The translations under genes and the position numbers were made by a program. A DNA stretch of 64,000 nt from Streptomyces soli (GTDB taxonomy: Bacteria > Actinomycetota > Actinomycetes > Streptomycetales > Streptomycetaceae), in contig NZ_RJVR01000327.1 in the NCBI RefSeq assembly GCF_003999195.1, positions 1 to 64,000 of the forward strand, in the 5' to 3' direction. The notes beneath the pieces are model-generated. The model made no database searches. It saw only the letters and a program-made list of their open reading frames with translations, and was not told the DNA's origin. Every line of letters starts with the position of its first letter. Within the stretch, counting starts at the first letter, position 1. Below, piece by piece: positions 1 through 9,168 of the stretch.

Positions 1-234
1 CTCCTCACCGCCGGCCTCCGTGCCCCCTCCGGCGACGGCGACGTCCACATCTGGCCCTACGACCCCGGCCACACCATGATCGAACTGCGCGGGCGAGAAG
101 GCATCGCCCTCATCGACCTCGTCACGGCCGACCTCCACACCTTCCTCTCCCGCGCCTACGAAGCCGTCCCCGCCGGCCAGGAGGTCCACCACCTCGACGT
201 CGACGCCGCGCTCGCCGCACTGCTGGATCGGTGA
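1..234 (+). CDS. SsgA-like sporulation/cell-division protein (SALP), 3' end only
   Basis: Only the last 77 codons are present; the 5' part lies outside the window. The visible part has the C-terminal signature of the SsgA family: a GDGDVHIWP turn, then a hydrophobic ALIDL-type strand, a helix beginning DLHTFLSRAYEAVP, a PAGQE loop and a closing HLDVD segment before a leucine/alanine-rich tail. SALPs are actinomycete-specific cytosolic proteins that help place septa and peptidoglycan enzymes during sporulation. Which paralogue (SsgA to SsgG) this is cannot be told from the tail. It is followed by about 200 bp of non-coding DNA with an AT-rich patch. The family call is from recognition of the sequence pattern. 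Confidence 0.8.
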   Translation, partial: LLTAGLRAPSGDGDVHIWPYDPGHTMIELRGREGIALIDLVTADLHTFLSRAYEAVPAGQEVHHLDVDAALAALLDR

Positions 235-284
235 AGCACCGTCAAGACTGCGATCTGCCGGTTCCGTATCAGCGAGGTGCTGTC

Positions 285-340
285 AGTAATCACTGCATAA
301 ATTTATATGTCTATAAATCATGTTATCTTCGGACGATGTT
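285..340. promoter_or_regulatory. AT-rich patch with a 10-bp palindrome upstream of the phosphatase gene
   Basis: This stretch is strikingly AT-rich for its surroundings. It holds a perfect palindrome, ATAAATTTAT (297-306), followed by TATAAATCATGTTATC. It lies 100-150 bp upstream of the GTG start at 439. A promoter or a binding site for a nucleoid protein is the likely role, but no consensus -35 box is obvious. Confidence 0.4.
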
Positions 341-438
341 CTCTGACCTCGTGCTGTCGACCGATCGGCTCGACCGCATGACCGACGCGAACGACGCGCC
401 ACCGGCTGTCCGCAACCCACCTCGAAGGAGGGAGGGCC

Positions 439-2904
439 GTGGTGAGCAGCCCTGAGTCGGTGCCCGACGCGGTGCAGGGGTCGGTGGGGCCGGCCGGCGC
501 GGCGATAGCCGTGCTCGACGCGGAAGGGGCGGTGGTCGGGTGGTCGCAGGCCGCCGAGCGGCTGGTCGGCTACTCGGCTGCGGAGGTGGTGGGCCGACCG
601 GCCGCGGTCATGCTGCTCTTTGCCGGGGACGTGGCGGGGGCGTCGGCGTTCGCGGAGCGGTGCCGTGCCCGGGGTGGCTGGTCAGGTCTTGCGGCGCTGC
701 GCCACCGCGACGGCCGCAGGCTCGATGTCAGCCTGCGGGTCTCCCGCTTGTCGGGCCAGGACGGCAGGGCTCATTGGCTGATCTCGGCGACCGACATGGC
801 CGCGGTCCCCTCGTGGGCGGCGAACGGACTGGTGCTGGAGTCGCTGCTCACCCAGGCACCGATCGGGATCATTGTCCGCGACCTGGACCTGCGCTGCACC
901 TGGGTGAACGACACCCTGGAGCGGCAGGACGGCATCCCCCGTGAACAGCGGCTGGGGCGCCGGCTGACGGAGACACTGCCGGGCGTCGCCGAGGCCGAAG
1001 CGGCCGAGAGGGTGATGCGGCAGGTTCTGAACAGCGGCACCCCGGCGATCGACCTCGAGTTCCGGGCATGGCTGCCGGCGGGCCGGCGCAGGGAAAGTGC
1101 GTTCTCGGTCTCCTCCTTCCGCCTCGAGGACGCGGACGGCCACCCGCTGGGCGTGTGCAGCATGTGGGTGGACATCACCGGCAGAGAGCGGGCGCGTGAG
1201 CGCCTGGCGATCCTGAGTGAGGCCAGCACGCGGATCGGCAGCACCCTGGACGTCATGCGGACCGGGCAGGAGCTGGCCGACCTCGCGGTGCCGCTCCTGG
1301 CCGACTTCGTCGCCGTCGACCTGGCGGAGTCGGTCCCGCTCGGCGAGGAGCCCCTGGCCCGGCTGGGGCCGATGGGCGAGCGCATCCCGGTCTTCCGCCG
1401 CGCGGGCCTGGCATCGATCCACCCCGGGGCCCCGGAGGCCGTGTGCGCACGGGGGGAGGCGGTCTTCGTCCCGCCGGCCTCGCCCTACGCCCGTGTCCTG
1501 TTCTCCGGGAAGTCCTACCTGGAACCGGTCCTGGACACCTCCCCCGGCACATGGCTCGATCAGGACCCGGCACGGGCGCAGAAGTTCCACGCGACCGGGA
1601 TCCACTCATGGATGATCGTGCCGATCCACGCGCGCGGCACGGTGCTGGGCGTGGCGGTCTTCGTCCGCACCGAGGACCCGGTGCCTTTCGAGCAGGACGA
1701 TCTGGTCCTCGCGGAGGAACTCGTCTCCCGGGCCGCGCTGTCTCTGGACAACGCCAACCGGTACACGCGCGAGCGCACCGCGGCCCTTGCCCTGCAGCGC
1801 AACCTGCTCCCACAGCGCCTGTCGGGTGGGTCCGCGGTCGAGGTGGCCTCGCGCTACCTGCCGGCCGACATCCACCGCGGCGTCGGGGGTGACTGGTTCG
1901 ACGTGATTCCGCTGTCCGGGGCACGGGTGGCCCTGGTCGTCGGCGACGTGGTCGGGCACGGCATCAACGCCGCGGCGACCATGGGCAGGCTCCGCACCGC
2001 CGTGCGCACCCTCGCGGACATGGACCTGCCCCCCGACGAACTGCTGGCCCACCTGGACGACCTGATCATCCGCCTCATCGAGGAGGACACCGACGCGAAG
2101 GGCCTTGCCACCGCGGTGGTGGGTGCCACCTGCCTGTACGCCGTCTACGACCCGGTCACCCGGCGCTGCACGATGGCACGGGCCGGCCATCCCCCGCCCG
2201 CGATCATCGACCCGCACGGCCAGGTCACCTTCCCCGACCTGCCCGCCGGAACCCCGCTCGGCCTCGGGCTGGCCCCCTTCGCCTTCCAGGCTGTCGAGCT
2301 GGAACTACCCGAGGGAAGCGTGCTCGCCTTCTACACCGACGGCCTGGTCGAGACCCGCGACCAGGACATCGACGCCGGGATGCACTGCCTGGCCACCGTC
2401 CTGGCCCACCCGCGCCTCCCGCTGGAAGACCTCGGCTCGACTGTGGTCGACACGCTGCCGACCCGGGCGCCGTCCGATGACGTCACCCTGCTCCTCGCCC
2501 GCACCCGCACCCTCAGCCCGGACCAGGTGGTCTCCTGGGACCTGCCCAGCGACCCGGCCGTCGTCAGCACCGCCCGGTCCCTGGCCATCCGCCAACTCAC
2601 CAAGTGGGGACTTGAGGACCTGGCCACCACCACCGAGCTGATCGTCAGCGAACTGGTCACCAACGCCGTCCGCCACGGCACCGGCCCCGTCCGTCTGCGC
2701 CTGATCCGGCACCAGGTCCTGACCTGCGAAGTCTCCGACACCAGCAACAGCCTCCCCCGCCTGCGCCACGCCCGGACCACCGACGAGGGCGGCCGCGGCC
2801 TCTTCCTCGTCGCCCAGCTGTCCCACCGACGAGGCACCCGCTACACACCGGACGGCAAAACCGTATGGGCCGAACAGGAACTCACACCCCCGGTACAGCA
2901 GTGA
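439..2904 (+). CDS. PAS-PAS-GAF-PP2C (SpoIIE-type) phosphatase with C-terminal HATPase domain
   Basis: An 821-residue cytosolic multidomain signalling protein. Order: PAS (about 20-115), second PAS (about 130-250, ending in a WVDITGRERA linker), GAF (about 265-440), SpoIIE/PP2C phosphatase (about 455-680, with GGDWFDV, VVGDVVGHG and GHPPPA metal/phosphate motifs) and a GHKL ATPase-like domain (about 690-815, with ELIVSELVTNAVRHG and DEGGRGLFLV). In Streptomyces this architecture is a partner-switching module in which the phosphatase acts on an anti-sigma-factor antagonist and the HATPase may act as anti-sigma kinase. No sigma or STAS partner gene is nearby, so its target is unknown. The GTG start is chosen because GGAGGGAGG lies just upstream. 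Intact and confidently assigned to family. Confidence 0.93.
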   Translation: MVSSPESVPDAVQGSVGPAGAAIAVLDAEGAVVGWSQAAERLVGYSAAEVVGRPAAVMLLFAGDVAGASAFAERCRARGGWSGLAALRHRDGRRLDVSLRVSRLSGQDGRAHWLISATDMAAVPSWAANGLVLESLLTQAPIGIIVRDLDLRCTWVNDTLERQDGIPREQRLGRRLTETLPGVAEAEAAERVMRQVLNSGTPAIDLEFRAWLPAGRRRESAFSVSSFRLEDADGHPLGVCSMWVDITGRERARERLAILSEASTRIGSTLDVMRTGQELADLAVPLLADFVAVDLAESVPLGEEPLARLGPMGERIPVFRRAGLASIHPGAPEAVCARGEAVFVPPASPYARVLFSGKSYLEPVLDTSPGTWLDQDPARAQKFHATGIHSWMIVPIHARGTVLGVAVFVRTEDPVPFEQDDLVLAEELVSRAALSLDNANRYTRERTAALALQRNLLPQRLSGGSAVEVASRYLPADIHRGVGGDWFDVIPLSGARVALVVGDVVGHGINAAATMGRLRTAVRTLADMDLPPDELLAHLDDLIIRLIEEDTDAKGLATAVVGATCLYAVYDPVTRRCTMARAGHPPPAIIDPHGQVTFPDLPAGTPLGLGLAPFAFQAVELELPEGSVLAFYTDGLVETRDQDIDAGMHCLATVLAHPRLPLEDLGSTVVDTLPTRAPSDDVTLLLARTRTLSPDQVVSWDLPSDPAVVSTARSLAIRQLTKWGLEDLATTTELIVSELVTNAVRHGTGPVRLRLIRHQVLTCEVSDTSNSLPRLRHARTTDEGGRGLFLVAQLSHRRGTRYTPDGKTVWAEQELTPPVQQ

Positions 2905-2930
2905 AGTACAACAACCCCCATGACCGCTGC

Positions 2931-2954
2931 AGGTGGAGGTGGAGGTGGAGGTGG
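2931..2954. repeat. Four tandem copies of AGGTGG
   Basis: Four perfect hexamer copies sit at the junction between the end of the phosphatase region and the YbdK-like fragment. Read in the fragment's frame they give alternating Val-Glu, so the repeat has replaced or expanded the authentic coding sequence there. Confidence 0.9.
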
Positions 2955-3316
2955 CGACGCCCATCTGCCACGGCCTGGAAGAGGTGGCAGGTCATCTGCT
3001 GCGATTGCGCCATGCGGCGGGACTCGCCGCCGAGAAGTCGGGCTGCCGTATCGCCGCTTGTGGAACAGCTCCGCTGACGTGCGTCGCTCCCGTGCCGGTG
3101 ACTGACACGCCGCGATACCGGGCCCTGCACGCGGCAGCCCCGCGCTGGGTCGAGGAACATCTGATCAACGGAATGCACGTGCACGTCGGCGTGCCCGACC
3201 GCACTGCTGGGCTCGCCGCCATGAACCGGCTGCGGTGCTGGCTCCCGGTACTCATCGGCATGTCAGCGAACTCGCCCTTCTGGCGAGGTGCGCACGGTAC
3301 CGGGGCGCCGTCGGCG
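2933..3316 (+). pseudogene. YbdK-type carboxylate-amine ligase (GCS2 family), internal fragment
   Basis: About 125 codons match the middle of a glutamate-cysteine-ligase-like carboxylate-amine ligase. Signs are [19 protein letters not shown], a CGTAPL turn, TDTPRYRAL, and above all [13 protein letters not shown] followed by the NSPFWRG motif. The family is normally about 370 residues; here the N-terminal third and the whole C-terminal part are missing. Similarity stops after NSPFWRG and the frame then runs on through unrelated sequence. It overlaps an antisense SpoIIE fragment, so this is a deletion/rearrangement scar. No functional product is expected. Confidence 0.75.
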
Positions 3317-3372
3317 TACTCGGACATCCCGAGCGGCACCCACGGGTCGGGCGGATCGAGCCAGGTCACGGT

Positions 3373-3540
3373 GCTCGCATCCACCCGCTCCGCGACCCGG
3401 GCCAGGCTGCGCTCGTCGTACGCCGCCTCCCGGAAGGAGCCCAGCGTCACCCCCGCCGTCTGTACCCCGTCCAGCCCCTTGCCGCAGACGTCGCCGACCA
3501 GAGCCCGTACTCCGTGCGGGGTCACCCGGCCCTGGCTGTG
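3373..3540 (-). pseudogene. SpoIIE/PP2C phosphatase fragment
   Basis: About 55 codons on the minus strand resemble the central PP2C region of an actinobacterial SpoIIE-type phosphatase: [20 protein letters not shown], then [15 protein letters not shown] and [11 protein letters not shown]. Flanking sequence on both sides is not phosphatase-like. It is a relic of a second phosphatase gene, cut on both sides, lying back to back with the YbdK relic. Confidence 0.65.
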
Positions 3541-3627
3541 TAGATGCCTGCCCCATGCCCCCAGAGCGAGGAGTGGATCGCAAAGGGTTGGCGGGACCTC
3601 GTACAGCACGCCTGACCCGACGCGACT

Positions 3628-5511
3628 CTAGCCGAGCGCGCGGTCGAGATCGAAGGCCGCACTGATCAGGGCCAGGTGAGTGAAGGCCTGTGGGAAGTTC
3701 CCGCACTGCTCCCCGGTGTGGCCGATCTCCTCGGCGTACAGGCCGAGGTGGTTGGCATACGTGAGCATCTTCTCGAACGCGAGTCGGGCCTCGTCCAGGC
3801 GGCCGGCGCGGGTCAGCGCCTCGACGTACCAGAACGAGCAGATCGAGAACGTGCCCTCCTCGCCCCGCAATCCGTCCGGGCTGGCCTGCGGGTCATAGCG
3901 GTAGACCAGCGAGTCGGACACCAGGTCCTCGCCCAGCGCGTCCAGCGTGGCGAGCCACTTCGGGTCGGTGGGCGAGATGAACTTCGCCAGCGGCATCATC
4001 AGCAAGGACGCGTCGAGGACGTTGCTGTCCTCGTGCTGGACGAAGGCGTGCCGCTCGGCGGACCAGCCATTGCGCATGATCCGGCGGTAGATCGCGTCCC
4101 GGGACCGCCCCCAGCGCACGACGTCGGCGGGCAGCCCGCGATGCTGGGCCAACCGCATGGCCCGTTCGATCGCCACCCAGCACATCAGTCGCGAGTAGAG
4201 GAAGTTCTTGCGCCCGCCGCGGGTCTCCCAGACCCCCTCGTCGGGCTGGTCCCAGTGGTCACACACCCAGTCCACCAGCTCGCTGATGCTGTCCCAGTGC
4301 GCACTGGAGATGGGCTGCCCCCACTTGTCGTAGAGGTAGAGGGAGTCGACGAGCGCCCCGTAGATATCCAGCTGCAGTTGGCTGACGGCGTCATTGCCGA
4401 CGCGTACGGGGGCCGAGCCCCGGTAGCCCTCGAGATGGGGCAGCTCACGTTCGGGCAACTCACGGCGTCCGTCGATGCCGTACATGATCTGCAGCGGGCC
4501 GGTGGGGCCGGGCGCCTTGGTTGCGTCAAGTTGTACACGCTCGGAAAGGAAGCCCATGAAGGCTTCGGCCTCATCGGTGAACCCGAGTCTGAGCAGCGCA
4601 TAGACACAGAACGCGGCGTCACGGATCCAGACGTAGCGGTAGTCCCAGTTGCGCTCGCCGCCGATCTGTTCGGGCAGGCTGGTGGTCGGCGCGGCGATGA
4701 TGGCGCCGGTCGGGGCGTAGGTGAGCAGCTTCAGGGTGAGGGCGGAGCGGTGCACCATCTCCCGCCAGCGACCGCGGTAGCGCGACCGGGACAGCCATCG
4801 CCGCCAGAAGCGCACGGTGGCGTTGAACTGCTGCTCCGCCTCGGACAGCGGGCAGAAACGCGGTGCCACGTCGCCGCCGACCTGGTCCAGGGCGAAGACG
4901 GCGGACTCGCTCTCGTGCAGCTTGAATAGCGACCACACGTCCGGGCCGGCAACCTCAATCGGCACACTCGACGTCAGCGCGAGGGAGAGCGAGGGCGACT
5001 CGAAGACCGCCTGGCCGTGCTGCAGGTGCTGCCCGTGCACCGTATGCGGCTGCGCCCCGTACTCGAAGCGGGGGGCCACCCGGGCGCGGAACGGCAGCGA
5101 TCCGCGAACGCACACCACGCGCCGGATCAGCCGATGTCGGTCGGCCTCGCGCGAGTCGCCGACAATCGGCATGAAGTCCTGAATCTCGCCGACGCCGTCG
5201 TCCGCGAAGAAGCGGGTGATCAGCACATTGGTGTCGGGGAAGTAGAACTGCTTTGTGCGGGTCGGGACATCCGCGGCAAGCTCGAAGCACCCACCCCGTT
5301 CGGCGTCCAGGATTGAGGCGAAGACGCTGGGTGCGTCGAAGCGCGGGCAGCAGTACCAGTCGATGGTGCCGTTGGTGCCCACCAGCGCCGCGCTGCGCAG
5401 ATCGCCGATCAGGCCGTGCTCGGCGACCGGCAGATAGCGGGGCGTGTCGGCGCCGCCGAATGCGCCGAAAGCGCTGAACGCCCCAGCGGTCACTTTGGTC
5501 TCAATGGTCAC
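3628..5511 (-). CDS. Glycoside hydrolase family 15 protein (glucoamylase/trehalase-like)
   Basis: A 627-residue cytosolic enzyme. The N-terminal part has the actinobacterial GH15 signature ([20 protein letters not shown], then [20 protein letters not shown]). The (alpha/alpha)6 barrel follows, with [27 protein letters not shown] carrying the conserved Trp/Arg/Asp substrate-binding region and [14 protein letters not shown] near the end. Such proteins hydrolyse alpha-glucosidic bonds; several actinobacterial members are trehalases, but substrate cannot be read from sequence. The GTG at 5511 is preferred over a 57-codon upstream extension because AGGGAGG lies about 6 bases ahead and the extension is low-complexity Arg-rich. 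It stands alone, convergent with debris at its 3' end. Confidence 0.88.
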   Translation of the reverse strand: MTIETKVTAGAFSAFGAFGGADTPRYLPVAEHGLIGDLRSAALVGTNGTIDWYCCPRFDAPSVFASILDAERGGCFELAADVPTRTKQFYFPDTNVLITRFFADDGVGEIQDFMPIVGDSREADRHRLIRRVVCVRGSLPFRARVAPRFEYGAQPHTVHGQHLQHGQAVFESPSLSLALTSSVPIEVAGPDVWSLFKLHESESAVFALDQVGGDVAPRFCPLSEAEQQFNATVRFWRRWLSRSRYRGRWREMVHRSALTLKLLTYAPTGAIIAAPTTSLPEQIGGERNWDYRYVWIRDAAFCVYALLRLGFTDEAEAFMGFLSERVQLDATKAPGPTGPLQIMYGIDGRRELPERELPHLEGYRGSAPVRVGNDAVSQLQLDIYGALVDSLYLYDKWGQPISSAHWDSISELVDWVCDHWDQPDEGVWETRGGRKNFLYSRLMCWVAIERAMRLAQHRGLPADVVRWGRSRDAIYRRIMRNGWSAERHAFVQHEDSNVLDASLLMMPLAKFISPTDPKWLATLDALGEDLVSDSLVYRYDPQASPDGLRGEEGTFSICSFWYVEALTRAGRLDEARLAFEKMLTYANHLGLYAEEIGHTGEQCGNFPQAFTHLALISAAFDLDRALG

Positions 5512-5796
5512 ACCGGACCTCCCTGCGCCGACCCCACTCTTCAGACTAACCAGTCGTCGACGTGCAGGCCTCTGGGAGTGGGCGCGACGCGTAGCCTGCC
5601 CGGTGACCAGAGGGCGGGTACTCCGCGACCGACCGCGCCGCTCATTCGAGTCCTGGTGGTGGGCGCACCGCGCGCCCCGCACCCGGCTGCCCGAGAGTCA
5701 GTCATCTGATCGTTGGTGCCGTGGAAGGGTGCCTGCCCGAAGGACCGGAGGCACCGCCAGGGCCGGTTCGCCACGCGGGCCCAAGACCGAAGAGGG

Positions 5797-6822
5797 TCAG
5801 CGGGCGGTGAGCACCATGCGGAAGCGGGCGGCGCCGGAGAGCATCTTCCGGTACGCCTCATCGGCCCGGTCCAGCGGCATGATCTCGGTCATCGGGCGGA
5901 TCCCGTGCAGCGCGCTGAACGCCATGGTGTCCTGCACGTCCTGCGCGGTGCCGGACGGGTGGCCGCGCACCATCCTGCCTTGCAGGAGAATCTGGAGCGG
6001 GCTGATTTCCATCGGCTCGGGGGTCGCACCGACGACCACCAGCTCGCCACGGTGGGACAGCCCGTCGACGGTCGCCGTGATGGCGTCGGAGTTGGCGGCG
6101 GTGGCCAGAACCACCTTGGCGCCGCCGAGGGACTGCAGCGCGTCTGCGACGGAGGTGTCCGCCGTGCTGTCAATGTAGTGGTGAGCGCCGAGCTGCTTGG
6201 CGAAGTCGGCCTTGGCGGCTCCGCGGGCGATGGCCACGGTCTCGAAGCCCATCGCGGCCGCGTACTTCACTGCCAGGTGGCCGAGGCCGCCGATGCCGAG
6301 TACGGCGACCAGGTCGCCCGGCCGTGCGGAGCTGCGCCGCAGCCCGTTGTACGTGGTCACCCCCGCACAGCCCAAGGGCCCCGCATCCGTCGCCGCCAGC
6401 CCGTCGGGGATCCGCGCCAGGGCGTCCACCGGGGCGATCACCGTCTCCGCGAAACCGCCGTCGTACGTCCATCCGGGGACCTTCAGGTTCACACACACGA
6501 TGAAGTCGCCCTGTCGGCAGGGCGTGCAGTGGCCACAACTTCCGCCGAACCAGCCCACTCCCACCCGGTCGCCCACCCGCCAACCGTGGCTTTGCGTTCC
6601 CTCGCCGAGCTCGTCGATGCGCCCAGCGATCTCATGCCCAGGGACCAGCGGAAACCGGACGCCCGGGAACACGGCATCGACGAATCCGACGTCGCTGTGG
6701 CAGATCCCGCAGGCCTCTACGGCAATCCGTACATGGCCGGGGCCAGGCTTGCGTTCTTCACGCTCGACGATCTCGAACGGCCCGCCGGCGGCGGCTACTT
6801 GCGCGGCTCGATACGTACTCAT
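5797..6822 (-). CDS. Zinc-dependent alcohol dehydrogenase (AdhP/AdhA-like MDR family)
   Basis: A 341-residue medium-chain dehydrogenase. Catalytic-zinc residues are in CGICHSD and GHEIAG. The structural-zinc loop CGHCTPCRQGDFIVC has four cysteines, and GIGGLGHLAVKYA is the NAD(P)-binding glycine motif. It interconverts alcohols and aldehydes; substrate is unknown. Its ATG overlaps the stop of the upstream SDR fragment in an ATGA arrangement, so it was once translationally coupled to an SDR gene that is now truncated. That may leave it without its native promoter. Confidence 0.92.
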   Translation of the reverse strand: MSTYRAAQVAAAGGPFEIVEREERKPGPGHVRIAVEACGICHSDVGFVDAVFPGVRFPLVPGHEIAGRIDELGEGTQSHGWRVGDRVGVGWFGGSCGHCTPCRQGDFIVCVNLKVPGWTYDGGFAETVIAPVDALARIPDGLAATDAGPLGCAGVTTYNGLRRSSARPGDLVAVLGIGGLGHLAVKYAAAMGFETVAIARGAAKADFAKQLGAHHYIDSTADTSVADALQSLGGAKVVLATAANSDAITATVDGLSHRGELVVVGATPEPMEISPLQILLQGRMVRGHPSGTAQDVQDTMAFSALHGIRPMTEIMPLDRADEAYRKMLSGAARFRMVLTAR

Positions 6823-7106
6823 CTCGACCTCTCCCGGGCGCTGATAGGAACGGTCTCCGGAACCATCAGAACATTTCCGGCCCTGTCGCGCGCGTCGGCC
6901 AGCCAGGCGACCCCGGAATCAGACGTCGGTTCGGTGGTGAGGGGCTGGGACAGGGCGGCCTTGACCTGCCTGGTGTCCTCGTCGGCGGGGACTTCGACCC
7001 AGCCGTTGGCCAGGGCTTGCATGGTCTGCTCGGCCACGCTGGCCGCGCTGATCTTCGGTGCGCCCGTCCAGGCACTGAGGTCCGTATTCACAAAAACGGC
7101 GTGCAT
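6819..7106 (-). pseudogene. Short-chain dehydrogenase, C-terminal fragment
   Basis: An open frame of 95 codons whose middle matches the last third of a classical SDR: VFVNTDL, then ISAASVAEQTMQALANG and VPADEDTRQVKAALS. The Rossmann fold and the Ser-Tyr-Lys active site are absent. The remnant begins at the point where a MarR remnant ends, indicating one deletion that fused the two genes. Its TGA overlaps the ATG of the alcohol dehydrogenase gene. Confidence 0.7.
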
Positions 7107-7300
7107 CGGCCGGACGCCGCCAGCTCGCCGAGGCGCAGGGCTTCGGTGTCGGCGAGCTGCCGCAGGAGCGCCACGGCGGCACGGTCCAGTGAGAGGCCGG
7201 CCAGCGCCATGAAGCGGTCGTGCTGCCGGACCCGGTTGGACAGATACGTGATGCGGGTGAGCGCTCGTAAACGTCGAGCGGGGATTCCAGCCGCCCCCGC
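7088..7300 (-). pseudogene. MarR-family regulator, N-terminal fragment
   Basis: Reading the minus strand gives RLRALTRITYLSNRVRQHDR, then FMALAGLSLDRAAVALLRQL and ADTEALRLGELA. This is the dimerisation helix and first half of the winged helix of a MarR regulator. The recognition helix, wing and C-terminus are missing. The frame runs into the SDR fragment and stops at 7088-7090. The original gene would have been a neighbour of the SDR-alcohol dehydrogenase pair, perhaps its regulator. Confidence 0.65.
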
Positions 7301-7321
7301 CGGTGGCGGCCTACCGCTCGC

Positions 7322-8410
7322 TCAGGACGATGCCATCGGGATCCAGAGGGTGAACGTCGCTCCCTTGCCCGGTCCCGGTGATGACGCGGTGACGTCTCCG
7401 CCGTGGGCGCGGGCGATGCCCCGGGCGATGGTGAGGCCGATGCCGCTGCCGCCGGCCGGGGCGGGCCGCCCCGGATGCTCAAGGCGCTCGAACCGGCTGA
7501 AGATGCGGTTCAGGTCGTTATCGGCGAGGCCGACGCCGTCGTCCGTGACGCGGACGATGATGCGGGGTGACGGCTCGGGCTCGCTGTGGACGGAGATGGT
7601 TACGTGCCCGTCCTGATCACACGCGATCAGCGCGTTGCCGAGCAGGTTCACCAGGACCTGGGTGACCCGGTCGGGGTCGCAGAAGGTGATGATCGGGGTG
7701 TCCGCCGCGATGGTGAGGGCCACCCGCAGGTCGTCGTACTGGGGGCGCAGCCGCTCTGCGGTGGCCCGGGCCAGCTCGGCGATGTCGGCGGGTTTCCGGT
7801 GGAGGGCGAAGGCTCCCTCCTCGATCCGGGACAGGCTGGAGAGGTCGGCGGCCAGTCGCCGCAGCCGGTCCAGATCGTCGGCGAGGGAGGCGAACATGGC
7901 ATCGTCCGGCGTGAAGATGCCGTCGGCCATGCCCTCGATCTGGCCGCGCAGGATGGTGATGGGGGTCTTCATCTCATGGGCGATCTCGGAGACCAGCCGG
8001 GCGCGGCGGCGCTCGGTGTCGGCGAGTGCCGCCGCCAGGGTGTTCACGTCCTCGACCAGCGCGGCAAGGCCCGGCTCGCTGGGCAGGTCGAGGACGTCGT
8101 CGTAACGCCCTTCGGCGAGCCGGTGGGTTGCCGTACGTACGGTGTCCAGCGGGCGCAGCAGGAACCGGGACAGGGCGACGGCGGCGAGGACGGCCGCGGC
8201 AGCCCCGATCCAGAAGCCGATCACGTCGGGGTCGACGCGGCGGTGTCCTGGGCCGTTGATCAGCTCTTTGGTCGCCGACATCGACCCCCAGGCGACGAGC
8301 AGGACCATGACATGGGAGAGCACCAGACGGTTGCGCAGCGACATGCGGGCGCGGAACCGACGCAGCCGGGGGCGTCGGCTGCCGGGGGCAGCAGGGCCGA
8401 AGGGCCGCAT
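7322..8410 (-). CDS. Sensor histidine kinase (BaeS/CpxA-like)
   Basis: A 362-residue membrane kinase. Two transmembrane segments (about residues 28-47 and 62-82) flank only a short extracytoplasmic loop. HAMP follows (about 83-135), then HisKA with the phospho-accepting His in EIAHEMKTPIT, then HATPase with the G1 box DDGVGLADND and G2 box GSGIGLTIARGIARAHGG. The tiny sensor loop suggests detection of a signal in or at the membrane. It lies 20 bp downstream of a cognate OmpR-type regulator gene and is surely its partner. Confidence 0.92.
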   Translation of the reverse strand: MRPFGPAAPGSRRPRLRRFRARMSLRNRLVLSHVMVLLVAWGSMSATKELINGPGHRRVDPDVIGFWIGAAAAVLAAVALSRFLLRPLDTVRTATHRLAEGRYDDVLDLPSEPGLAALVEDVNTLAAALADTERRRARLVSEIAHEMKTPITILRGQIEGMADGIFTPDDAMFASLADDLDRLRRLAADLSSLSRIEEGAFALHRKPADIAELARATAERLRPQYDDLRVALTIAADTPIITFCDPDRVTQVLVNLLGNALIACDQDGHVTISVHSEPEPSPRIIVRVTDDGVGLADNDLNRIFSRFERLEHPGRPAPAGGSGIGLTIARGIARAHGGDVTASSPGPGKGATFTLWIPMASS

Positions 8411-8430
8411 AGGGTGTGTCCTTCCTACCG

Positions 8431-9168
8431 CTACGGCCTGTACTGCGGATCCGGGTCGGGGACGCTCTGGACGGGACGGCCGACGAAACGGTAGCCGACG
8501 GTGCGGACGGTGCCCACGAACCGGGGCGCGCTGGCGTCGTCGCGCAGCGCGCGGCGCAGCGTACGGATGTGCACGTCCACGACTCGTTCGTCACCGAAGA
8601 AGTCCTCGCCCCACACCTGGGTCAGCAGTCCGCGCCGGGTGAAGACCCGTCCAGGGGCGCTAGCCATGGCGATCAGCAGGTCGAAGTCGAGGGCGGACAG
8701 GTCCGCCGGATTGCCGTCGACCAGGACCGTCCGCGCGCCCGGATCGATGGTCAGGCCGGCGAAGCCCAGCGTGCCGTCGTCCTCGCTCGCTCCCGGTGCG
8801 CTGTCGGTGCGCCGCAGGATGGCCCGTACGCGCAGCGCCAGCTCGCGCGGGCTGAACGGTTTGGTGACGTAGTCGTCACTGCCGGTGGTGAAGCCGATGA
8901 GCCGGTCCACCTCCTCGTCCCTGGCGGTGAGCATGATCACGGGGACCTGGCTGGACTGCCGGATCCGGCGCAGTACCTGAAAACCGTCGAGCCCCGGCAG
9001 CATCACGTCCAGCACCACCAGGTCCGGCCGGTCGCGGGTGACTGCCTGCAGGCCGGACGGTCCGTCCGGGGCCTCGAGGACCTGGAAGCCGTCCGCCTCG
9101 AGGTAGCCGCGTACGGTCATCCGGATCTTGGGCTCGTCGTCAACGACCAGAACGCGCTGCGTACTCAT
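8431..9168 (-). CDS. OmpR-family response regulator (BaeR-like)
   Basis: A 245-residue regulator. The receiver domain (about 3-115) has the acidic pair in VVDDEPKIR, the phospho-acceptor Asp in LVVLDVMLPGLDGF, the Thr in IMLTARDE and the Lys in VTKPFSP. A winged-helix output domain (about 135-235) ends in HIRTLRRALR and VGTVRTVGYRF. Its start lies inside the 3' end of the upstream transporter/glycosyltransferase frame (29-bp overlap), and the kinase gene follows. Regulation of membrane or envelope functions, possibly the upstream genes, is an inference from this coupling. Confidence 0.93.
   Translation of the reverse strand: MSTQRVLVVDDEPKIRMTVRGYLEADGFQVLEAPDGPSGLQAVTRDRPDLVVLDVMLPGLDGFQVLRRIRQSSQVPVIMLTARDEEVDRLIGFTTGSDDYVTKPFSPRELALRVRAILRRTDSAPGASEDDGTLGFAGLTIDPGARTVLVDGNPADLSALDFDLLIAMASAPGRVFTRRGLLTQVWGEDFFGDERVVDVHIRTLRRALRDDASAPRFVGTVRTVGYRFVGRPVQSVPDPDPQYRP

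Noticed and set aside
5512-5682. 57-codon N-terminal extension of the GH15 enzyme
   Set aside because: It is Arg-rich and unlike the family; a good ribosome site and GTG lie at 5511.
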